Below, in pieces: positions 1 to 5,157 of a DNA stretch of 5,740 nucleotides (positions are counted from its first letter, which is position 1; the number at the start of each line of letters is the position of its first letter). The notes beneath the pieces are model-generated. The model was not told the DNA's origin, did not search any database, and was given only the letters and a program-made list of their open reading frames with translations. A program made the translations under genes and the position numbers. Source of the stretch: Bdellovibrionales bacterium (GTDB lineage: Bacteria > Bdellovibrionota_G > JALEGL01 > JAGRAY01); NCBI GenBank assembly GCA_020434375.1, contig JAGRAY010000119.1:1-5740 (forward strand), given 5' to 3'.

Positions 1-1
1 A

Positions 2-253
2 AAGTTAAAATCAGATCTTCGACGCAAAGTGGAGATTTTAAAGAGCTATCCAAACTCGCGCTTTGTCATTCATGCAGAATATAGCAAAAATGGCGTTATT
101 CCTGAAAACAAAGCTGTTGCAAGCATTAAAGCAGATAGTGTTCAAGATCAGCTTTTGAGTCTCGGTGTTCCTCAATACTCTATTGAGAAAAAACTTGAAG
201 CCAAAGAAAATGGTAAAACAGGTCGAGTGAACGTTCAAGTTCTTAAGAGATAA
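2..253 (+). CDS. OmpA-like domain protein, C-terminal fragment (5' end outside window)
   Basis: The reading frame is open from base 2 of the window to the TAA at 251-253, so the GTG at 29 is probably an internal valine codon and the gene starts upstream. The 84 visible residues align without gaps to the second half of an OmpA-like peptidoglycan-binding domain. The matching pieces are a helix end and strand (LKSYPNSRFVIHA), a glycine turn, the 'N...A.SV...L...GV' helix (NKAVASIKADSVQDQLLSLGV), and a final strand (GRVNVQVLKR). Such domains normally bind the diaminopimelate of peptidoglycan and anchor outer-membrane proteins or lipoproteins to the wall. Here the usual ligand-binding Asp of the 'GHTD' motif aligns with Ser, and the usual Arg before 'A.SV' aligns with Lys, so binding may be altered or lost. 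The loop before the last strand is also short. What precedes the domain (barrel, lipoprotein signal or MotB-type helix) cannot be seen. Family assignment rests on motif alignment by eye. Confidence 0.6.
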   Translation, partial: KLKSDLRRKVEILKSYPNSRFVIHAEYSKNGVIPENKAVASIKADSVQDQLLSLGVPQYSIEKKLEAKENGKTGRVNVQVLKR

Positions 254-303
254 ACATTCATAAATTGTATACTATGGTATTTTAAATTTTAGTTGATACT
301 GCT

Positions 304-375
304 TAAATTTTGGAAGATTGCCGTATGGCGACTTGGAGCGTAGCGACGGAGCCAGTAGGCAATTTCCAAAATTTA
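304..375. repeat. Long imperfect inverted repeat with a small tandem repeat in its loop
   Basis: The arms are 304-322 (taaattttggaagattgcc) and 358-375. The reverse complement of the right arm differs from the left by one extra G, giving an 18-bp stem with a single bulge. The 35-nt loop holds two neighbouring units of 15 nt, 328-342 (gcgacttggagcgta) and 343-357 (gcgacggagccagta). They share GCGAC, GGAGC (shifted by two bases) and a terminal GTA. The loop is visibly more GC-rich than the flanks. The element lies between convergent genes and has no reading frame of note. It resembles a REP/MITE-type extragenic palindrome and could also act as a terminator or mRNA-stabilising hairpin. No transposase or target duplication is visible, so its family is unknown. 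Confidence 0.65.
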
Positions 376-407
376 CTCTGGTGTTTCAACGTATATTTAA
401 TTTAGTA

Positions 408-444
408 TAAATTGATCCACGCATTAACGGCGTGGATCAATTTA
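408..444 (-). terminator. Perfect 15-bp stem-loop, likely terminator of the liv operon
   Basis: Arms 408-422 and 430-444 are exact reverse complements (15 bp, with a GATCCACGC core at the loop end), separated by the 7-nt loop 423-429. The hairpin begins four bases after the livF stop codon on the - strand, as expected for the end of this operon. The stem ends in A/T pairs, and the following - strand sequence is AT-rich but not a clean U-tract, so termination efficiency is uncertain. Being symmetrical, it may also stop transcription arriving from the + strand OmpA-like gene. Confidence 0.75.
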
Positions 445-448
445 CGTT

Positions 449-1168
449 TTAATCTAATCCAAGATAAGCTTTTTGAACATCAACATTGTTTAAGAGATCT
501 GATGTAGGTCCGTGTAAAACAATATTTCCTGTTTCCAAAACGTAAGCACGATGTGCATGTTTGAGTGCCAGGTGGGCATTTTGCTCAACAATTAAAATGG
601 AACACCCTTGCTTATGAATTTCATCGATCATTTCAAAAATTTGAAGAACAAGAAGAGGGGCTAAGCCAAGAGAGGGTTCATCGAGTAAAAGTAGCTTAGG
701 TCGGGCCATGAGACTACGTGCTAAGGCTAGCATCTGTTGCTCTCCACCAGAAAGTGTTCCCGCATTCTGTTTTTTTCTTTCGGAAAGTCTCGGGAACATT
801 GCATAAGCCTTTTCAAAATCTGAGCGAATTTCCACGTGGTCATGTCTTAAAAAACATCCCAGACTTAAATTCTCATGTACAGTAAGATCCCTGAAAATAC
901 CGCGTCCTTCTGGTACGTGTGCCAGTCCTTGTTTCACAATATTTTGTGGCGTAGCCTTAGTAATATCTGTGCTTTCAAATTGAATATTTCCGTTTCTTTT
1001 CTCAATGACCGATGAAATGGCGTGCAGCAGAGTTGTTTTTCCTGCCCCATTAGCACCGATGAGAGTCACAATTTAATTGTGATTAACATGAAGTGAAATC
1101 CCTTTAAGCGCATGGATATTTCCGTAATATACTTCTAAATTATCAACTTGCAGTAATGGGGTTGTCAT
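449..1168 (-). pseudogene. livF: Branched-chain amino acid ABC transporter ATPase LivF, interrupted by an in-frame TAA
   Basis: LivF is one of the two cytoplasmic ATPases that drive HAAT-family import through LivHM. The natural start is the ATG at 1168-1166, in a 4-nt ATGA overlap with the livG stop and 7 nt after a GGAA ribosome-binding site. From there the frame encodes 239 residues, a normal LivF length. Codon 32 (1075-1073) is TAA, so the frame reads MTTPLLQVDNLEVYYGNIHA, then LKGISLHVNHN, stop, IVTLIGANGAGKTT. Everything after the stop is intact: Walker A GANGAGKTT (38-46), the family's PEGR segment (86-89), signature LSGGEQQ (139-145), Walker B LLLLDE (159-164), SLGLAP, and the family's EQN at the switch position (195-197). 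Because the Tyr A-loop and first strands lie before the stop, translation from the GTG at 1069 would give a 206-residue protein lacking part of the nucleotide site. LivG reads SNEIVSLIG at the same place, so a GAA-to-TAA change is the simplest origin. A sequencing error cannot be excluded. Confidence 0.8.
1066..1082. repeat. 17-bp near-perfect palindrome centred on the livF stop codon
   Basis: On the + strand, tcacaatt (1066-1073) and aattgtga (1075-1082) are exact reverse complements around the single base 1074. The in-frame TAA of livF (1073-1075) forms the centre. If the ancestral codon was GAA, base 1075 was C and the innermost pair was a mismatch, so the present palindrome is completed by the same change that created the stop. 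It lies inside a coding region, so a protein-binding role is not indicated. Confidence 0.7.
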
Positions 1169-1947
1169 GTCGGATTTCCAAGATAAGCCTCAACCACGTG
1201 AGGATTGTTCCGAATCTGACTTGGTGTTCCATCTGCAATAACTTCACCGTGATGTAAAACAATGATTCGATCACTGATTTTCATGACAAGTTTCATATCA
1301 TGCTCAATAAGTAGAACTGTAATTTTAAATGTATCTCTGATGTGGTGAATTAATTTCAAAAGTGCTGATGTTTCAGCATTATTCATTCCTGCCGCTGGCT
1401 CATCCAAGAGTAAAATTTTAACGCCAGATGCTAACGCACGAACAATTTCTAGTTTTCGTTGTTCGCCGTAAGGTAAGTTTTTTGAGATATCATGCGCACG
1501 TTCAGCTAACCCAAAAACAGCAAGAAGCTCAAGGGCATCTTTTTCTGCTTTGGCTTCCTCCTCCACATAAGCAGGCGTATAAAATAACGAACCTAGCAAT
1601 TTATAACAAAAAGCAAAGTGCTTGGCGATGATCACATTGTCTAAAACTGTCAAATCTTTAAATAGTCGAATGTTTTGAAAAGTTCGTGTAATCCCAATAT
1701 TCGAAATGCGATGAGGATGCATACCAGTAAGATTTTTAGAATGAAATAAGATCGAACCTGATGTTGGACGGTATAGGCCGGAAATTATATTAAACACCGT
1801 TGTTTTCCCAGCTCCGTTGGGCCCTATTAAGCTTACAATCTCGTTAGAATAAACACTAAAGTCCACATTCATAAGCACTTGCAATCCACCAAAGGCAATT
1901 GACAAATTGTCGACCTTTAAAATAGCTTCTGCAGGCTGGGACATCAT
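1165..1947 (-). CDS. livG: Branched-chain amino acid ABC transporter ATPase LivG
   Basis: This is the cytoplasmic ATPase partner of LivF, hydrolysing ATP to drive the LivHM permease. All motifs of a working ABC ATPase are present in its 260 residues: aromatic A-loop (Phe19), Walker A GPNGAGKTT (42-50), Q-loop RTFQN (Gln91), signature LPYGEQR (158-164), Walker B ILLLDE (178-183), D-loop AAGMN, and switch His216 in LLIEHDM. The LPYG signature, the TRTFQNIRLF segment, and the insert of about 25 residues between Q-loop and signature are typical of LivG rather than LivF. The start is one of two adjacent ATGs (1947 or 1944). The first overlaps the livM stop as ATGA and suggests translational coupling; a GGAG lies 13 nt upstream, farther than ideal. 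The stop TGA overlaps the livF ATG in the same way. LivG is intact while its partner LivF carries a nonsense codon. Related ATPases serve amide and urea importers, so the exact substrate remains open. Confidence 0.93.
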   Translation of the reverse strand: MMSQPAEAILKVDNLSIAFGGLQVLMNVDFSVYSNEIVSLIGPNGAGKTTVFNIISGLYRPTSGSILFHSKNLTGMHPHRISNIGITRTFQNIRLFKDLTVLDNVIIAKHFAFCYKLLGSLFYTPAYVEEEAKAEKDALELLAVFGLAERAHDISKNLPYGEQRKLEIVRALASGVKILLLDEPAAGMNNAETSALLKLIHHIRDTFKITVLLIEHDMKLVMKISDRIIVLHHGEVIADGTPSQIRNNPHVVEAYLGNPT

Positions 1948-2900
1948 GATCGACGAAACGCTCCAAAGATCTTAAAGTCCCAAAGCTCTCTTTTTCCTAA
2001 TAATCCAGAAGGGCGAGTCAGCATCATAACAATAAGTAAAGATGAGTATATAATCATTCTAAAATCAATTTGTGTAATTTGTTGAAGAGGCCTTAAAGCC
2101 TCTGGGAGAAACGTAAGAATGATCGCTGCTAGTGTTGCCCCGGAAAGACTTCCTAAGCCCCCAAGAACGATCATTATTAGAATCTCAAAAGATTTAATAA
2201 ATCCAAATATTGATGGATTAATATAACTCAACTGATGAGCAAATAATGCCCCCGCGATACCTGCGAGAAAAGCACCTGACGTAAAAGAGATCACTTTGTA
2301 TTTCGTAATATTAATGCCACAACTTTGTGCTGCAAGTTCATTTTCACGTATTGCAAGAAATGCACGGCCTATATAAGATTTCATCATACGATAAATAAAT
2401 ATGAGAGACAGGCCAACGGCTCCAGCTGTCCATATCAAGTCCGTGTTGTGAGGAATTTGAGGAAGCCCTCTTGCTCCGCCTACTGAATCCATGTTAAGTA
2501 GGATTACGCGAATCATTTCGCTAAAACCAAGTGTAACAATTGCCAGATAGTCGCCTTTGAGCCTCAAGGTTGGAAGACCAAGAATAAATCCAAAGAATCC
2601 CGCTAGACATCCTCCGGCTAAAATATTTAAAAGAAAGGCGAATGATTCAGGACCCGTCACAAATACTGAAAGATATGCAGAAGCGTAGGCACCGATCGCC
2701 ATAAAGCCTGCATGTCCAAGTGAGAGTTGGCCCGTAATTCCTGAAATCAGGTTTAGTCCATTTGCTAAAATAATATTTATGCCTGAAAGAATGAGAAGTT
2801 GGCGCAAATAGGGTGATATATGAGTATGGATAAAACTTAAAACGACAAGAAAGACACCGAGAATCAAGTAAGCTTGTTGTCGTTTAAGGTATGTCCACAT
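1944..2900 (-). CDS. livM: Branched-chain amino acid ABC transporter permease LivM
   Basis: LivM forms the inner-membrane channel as a heterodimer with LivH. I place the start at the ATG at 2900, giving 318 residues and a 2-nt gap after the livH stop, with a weak AGAGAAAG ribosome-binding site 7 nt upstream. The open frame continues upstream to 3008, but that extension has no hydrophobic character and only overlaps livH. Family marks in order are: an N-terminal membrane helix (about 10-25), GQLSLGHAGFMAIGAYA (57-73), LKGDYLAIVTLGFSEMIR (114-131), and the cytoplasmic coupling segment GRAFLAIRENELAAQSCGIN (178-197) that contacts the ATPases. These are followed by a strongly hydrophobic stretch with LGGLGSLSGA (246-255) and a final helix ending in RPSGLLGKRE. 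Hydrophobic segments suggest about 8-10 membrane spans, as in the BPD_transp_2 family. Its stop overlaps the livG start. No damage is visible. Confidence 0.93.
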   Translation of the reverse strand: MWTYLKRQQAYLILGVFLVVLSFIHTHISPYLRQLLILSGINIILANGLNLISGITGQLSLGHAGFMAIGAYASAYLSVFVTGPESFAFLLNILAGGCLAGFFGFILGLPTLRLKGDYLAIVTLGFSEMIRVILLNMDSVGGARGLPQIPHNTDLIWTAGAVGLSLIFIYRMMKSYIGRAFLAIRENELAAQSCGINITKYKVISFTSGAFLAGIAGALFAHQLSYINPSIFGFIKSFEILIMIVLGGLGSLSGATLAAIILTFLPEALRPLQQITQIDFRMIIYSSLLIVMMLTRPSGLLGKRELWDFKIFGAFRRS

Positions 2901-2902
2901 CT

Positions 2903-3805
2903 TTAGACTTTCTCTGGATGATACTTCCCGAAGAATCCAGATGGCTTTACCAACAGTATAATAATCAAAAATGCGAACGCAATAGCGTCTCTGTAGCTTG
3001 AAGACCAATATGCCGCAACCATTTCTTCAGACAAACCCATAATAAGACCTCCCAATACAGCACCCGGGAAATTACCAATTCCTCCTATAACCGCAGCAGA
3101 AAATGCCTTGATTCCAGGAACAATACCCATTAGAGGGTCAATTCGAGGGTAAACCGTGCCCACTAAAACTCCGGCAGCACCAGCCAGAGCCGCTCCCATA
3201 ATAAAAGTTAGAGAGATGATCGTATTGGTAGGTAAACCTAAGAGATTGGCTACTTTGACGTCTTCGGAAACAGCTCTCATCGCTTGACCATACTTTGTTT
3301 TAAGAACTAGAAATCGCAAAAGTACCATTAAAATAAATGAAACTGAAAAAATGAGCACATGATAACTGTTAAGAGCAACTTCCCCCCATTGAACCAGATT
3401 CACGCTATTTAATATTTGAGGAAACACTTTAGGGTCTGGTCCAAAAATAAGTTGCGCACAATATTCTAAAAACAGTGAGATACCTATGGCAGTAATGAGA
3501 GATGTAATTCTTGGCGCTGAGCGGAGAGGGCGATATGCGATCCTCTCAATAAGGAAGCCCAAGAATGCACAAATAAACATCGATGATATCAGTACAATCC
3601 CAAAACTTGAGATCGACGGTTCATGTAAAAGTCCAAAAAAACGCGCTGCATAATATCCTACAAAAGCACCAATCATATACACATCACCATGTGCAAAGTT
3701 GATGAGTTTGAGGATTCCAAACACCATCGTGTACCCTAAGGCTATGAGTGCGTATATACTGCCTAAAGAAAGCCCATTAATACAGTGCTGGATGAATCCT
3801 TCCAC
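2903..3805 (-). CDS. livH: Branched-chain amino acid ABC transporter permease LivH
   Basis: LivH is the second inner-membrane permease of the importer. The N-terminal sequence INGLSLGSIYALIALGYTMV and the following INFAHGDVYMIGAF are the hallmark of LivH. The cytoplasmic coupling segment is YGQAMRAVSEDVKVANLLGL (about 172-191). The region GIKAFSAAVIGGIGNFPGAV and on to GLSEE (about 231-260) is the conserved late permease motif, and the protein ends in KPSGFFGKYHPEKV. The frame is open to a TTG at 3853 inside livK, but LivH proteins begin just before 'INGLSLGS'. The GTG at 3805, one base after the livK stop, gives a 300-residue protein of normal length and is my preferred start. No convincing Shine-Dalgarno sequence precedes it, so translation may depend on coupling with livK. 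Eight or so hydrophobic segments are visible. The function is clear; only the start codon is uncertain. Confidence 0.92.
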   Translation of the reverse strand: MEGFIQHCINGLSLGSIYALIALGYTMVFGILKLINFAHGDVYMIGAFVGYYAARFFGLLHEPSISSFGIVLISSMFICAFLGFLIERIAYRPLRSAPRITSLITAIGISLFLEYCAQLIFGPDPKVFPQILNSVNLVQWGEVALNSYHVLIFSVSFILMVLLRFLVLKTKYGQAMRAVSEDVKVANLLGLPTNTIISLTFIMGAALAGAAGVLVGTVYPRIDPLMGIVPGIKAFSAAVIGGIGNFPGAVLGGLIMGLSEEMVAAYWSSSYRDAIAFAFLIIILLVKPSGFFGKYHPEKV

Positions 3806-3806
3806 G

Positions 3807-5009
3807 TTAACTGGGATCAATTGTCGTGACGTACTTTTGCTTTCCGTCTTCAATTTTTATAATAACGGCCGACTTAATAGGGTTTCGTTGGCTATTAAAC
3901 GTAATGATTCCTGTGACCCCTTTTATTTTTGAAGTTTTTGCTAAAGCATCTCGTATATCTGTCCCTGCAAGGCTTTTTGAGTTTTTTAGTGCCTCGATCA
4001 TGATAATACCCGAATCATATCCAAGAGCTGCTAGCGCGTCGGGAACTGTTCCATATTTTGCTTCGTATTCTTTAACAAAGCTTTGCACAAAAGGATCTTC
4101 TGCTTCAGGTGAGTAGTGGTTGGAAAAATACCCACCTTCAGTGGCTTTTCCACCAATTTCAAAGAGCTTTGGAGAATCCCAGCCGTCGCCACCTCCAAAG
4201 GGAACTTTAATACCTAATTCGCGTGCTTGCCTTAAAATAAGGCCCACGTCAGTATAGTAACCAGGTAAATATACAAACTCGGGTTTTGCGGATCTAATCG
4301 CAGTCAGCTGAGCTTTAAAATCCATGTCTCCAGCGCTATAAGATTGCTCCGAAATAATCTGACCACCCAGTTCTACAAACTTCTCTTTAAAAAATTGTGA
4401 CAGGCCTATGCTATAATCATTTTTTACATCTTTGAAAATAGCGACTTTTTTCATCTTGAGGTTTTCAAAAACGAATCTAGCCAAGACAGGTCCTTGAAAT
4501 GGGTCAATAAAGCTCGTTCTAAAAATAAAATCACCTAGTTCTGTCACCTTTGGATTCGTTGATGCTGTTGAAAGCATGGGAATTTTATTCGATTGGGCAA
4601 TCGGAGCCATTGCAATTGATCTTGAACTTGCAACTTCTCCCAATACGGCGACCACATTGTCTTGTGTAATTAGTTTGGTGATAGCGATCGCGGATTCTTC
4701 CGGCTTACTCTGATTATCCAAAGTAATAAGTTTGAGTTTTTTGCCTAGAACCCCTCCCTCTTTGTTTTTTTGTTCAAAGGAAAGTTCAATAGCATTCTTG
4801 GTGGAGATCCCAAAAGTTGCTTCGGGCCCTGTAAGTGACAGCACAGCTCCAATGAGTATTGTATCATTCGTCTCTAAGTTTTGCTGAGAGCTCTTTTTTG
4901 ATGTTTCACTGGATTGCTGCTGTTTTTTTGTACATCCTAAACTAAAGACAAAAATCAAGCTTACAAAAACATTGGTCAATATCGTGGCTACGGTCATATT
5001 TCTTCGCAT
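3807..5009 (-). CDS. livK: LivK-type substrate-binding lipoprotein of the branched-chain amino acid ABC transporter
   Basis: This protein captures the substrate outside the inner membrane and delivers it to LivHM. Counting from the ATG at 5009 (400 residues), residues 1-25 are a signal peptide with basic MRRN and a hydrophobic core (VFVSLIFVF). They end in SLGC with Cys26 as the likely lipidated residue. A Gln/Ser/Lys-rich linker (27-49) follows. The rest is a type I periplasmic-binding fold of the Peripla_BP_6 class: ILIGAVLSLTGPEATFG at its start, GEVASSRS (124-131), the ligand-loop region STASTNPKVTELGDFIFRT (from 147), KKVAIFKDVKNDYSIGL, and ALAALGYDSGIIMIEAL near the end. The start at 5009 is chosen because AGGA lies 5 nt before it; the ATGs at 5024 and 5021 have no ribosome-binding site. 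It is first in the operon, behind a good promoter. Close relatives bind leucine, isoleucine and valine, but others bind amides, urea or aromatic acids, so the ligand is inferred. Confidence 0.9.
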   Translation of the reverse strand: MRRNMTVATILTNVFVSLIFVFSLGCTKKQQQSSETSKKSSQQNLETNDTILIGAVLSLTGPEATFGISTKNAIELSFEQKNKEGGVLGKKLKLITLDNQSKPEESAIAITKLITQDNVVAVLGEVASSRSIAMAPIAQSNKIPMLSTASTNPKVTELGDFIFRTSFIDPFQGPVLARFVFENLKMKKVAIFKDVKNDYSIGLSQFFKEKFVELGGQIISEQSYSAGDMDFKAQLTAIRSAKPEFVYLPGYYTDVGLILRQARELGIKVPFGGGDGWDSPKLFEIGGKATEGGYFSNHYSPEAEDPFVQSFVKEYEAKYGTVPDALAALGYDSGIIMIEALKNSKSLAGTDIRDALAKTSKIKGVTGIITFNSQRNPIKSAVIIKIEDGKQKYVTTIDPS

Positions 5010-5014
5010 TGGAT

Positions 5015-5018
5015 TCCT
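5015..5018 (-). promoter_or_regulatory. AGGA ribosome-binding site that selects the livK start at 5009
   Basis: On the - strand, AGGA (5018-5015) is followed by five bases (ATCCA) and the ATG at 5009. The two upstream in-frame ATGs (5024, 5021) are preceded only by a run of T and an A/T-rich leader. A GGGGAG at 5046-5041 lies about 16 nt from the first of them, too far for normal use. Confidence 0.55.
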
Positions 5019-5055
5019 CATCATAAAAAAAGGTGTTTAACTCCCCAAAACGCAT

Positions 5056-5085
5056 ATTATTGCCGTAAACATTAAGAAGGGTCAA
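5056..5085 (-). promoter_or_regulatory. Candidate sigma70-type promoter of livKHMGF
   Basis: On the - strand, TTGACC (5085-5080, five of six consensus -35 bases) is separated by 18 nt from AATAAT (5061-5056, five of six consensus -10 bases). Transcription would begin near 5048-5050, leaving a leader of about 40 nt before the livK start. The position, directly upstream of the first operon gene and after the hppA stop, fits a dedicated promoter. The consensus was read by eye, and a different sigma preference in this organism is possible. Confidence 0.55.
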
Positions 5086-5094
5086 TGTTTACGG
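5063..5094. promoter_or_regulatory. 11-bp perfect inverted repeat overlapping the livK promoter (candidate operator)
   Basis: The arms ccgtaaacatt (5063-5073) and aatgtttacgg (5084-5094) are exact reverse complements with a 10-nt spacer, so arm centres lie 21 bp apart, about two helical turns. One arm fills the -35/-10 spacer of the candidate promoter and the other covers the start of the -35 box. A dimeric repressor bound here would block RNA polymerase. The alternative is a hairpin ending hppA transcription, but no T-run follows it on the - strand. The regulator is not encoded in the window. Confidence 0.6.
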
Positions 5095-5157
5095 TCGTTT
5101 CAGTGAAGTTCTTGTCCGCTTCGCCAGTAAAAAAGAATTCTTCCTAGGCCGTTGAGC

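Noticed and set aside
38..238. 66-residue open frame on the - strand
   Set aside because: It is antisense to the OmpA-like fragment, has no family resemblance and no ribosome-binding signal; the + strand frame aligns to a known domain.
1066..1082. Palindrome in livF as a CRP- or LacI-like operator
   Set aside because: The TCACA/TGTGA ends recall such sites, but it lies inside a coding frame with no promoter beside it, and half-site spacing does not match CRP.
449..1168. Organism-wide reassignment of TAA to a sense codon
   Set aside because: TAA ends livF, livH, livK, hppA and the OmpA-like gene, and no other gene in the window has an internal TAA.
1428..1631. 67-residue open frame on the + strand
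   Set aside because: It is fully antisense to livG, which has every ABC ATPase motif.
2901..3008. 36-residue N-terminal extension of LivM from a TTG at 3008
   Set aside because: It overlaps the livH 3' end, is not hydrophobic or family-like, and the ATG at 2900 gives a normal LivM start.
3806..3853. 16-residue N-terminal extension of LivH from a TTG at 3853
   Set aside because: It lies within the livK coding end. LivH proteins begin just before INGLSLGS, matching the GTG at 3805.
3699..4116. Two overlapping + strand open frames (3699-3932 and 3826-4116)
   Set aside because: They run antisense to the livH/livK junction and livK, show no recognisable domain, and are explained by the codon pattern of the real genes.
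5101..5148. Possible terminator hairpin of hppA near gaagaattctt and the adjacent T-run
   Set aside because: The palindrome aagaattctt can form only a 3-bp stem with a 4-nt loop, and longer pairings need bulges or mismatches, so it does not qualify as a terminator.
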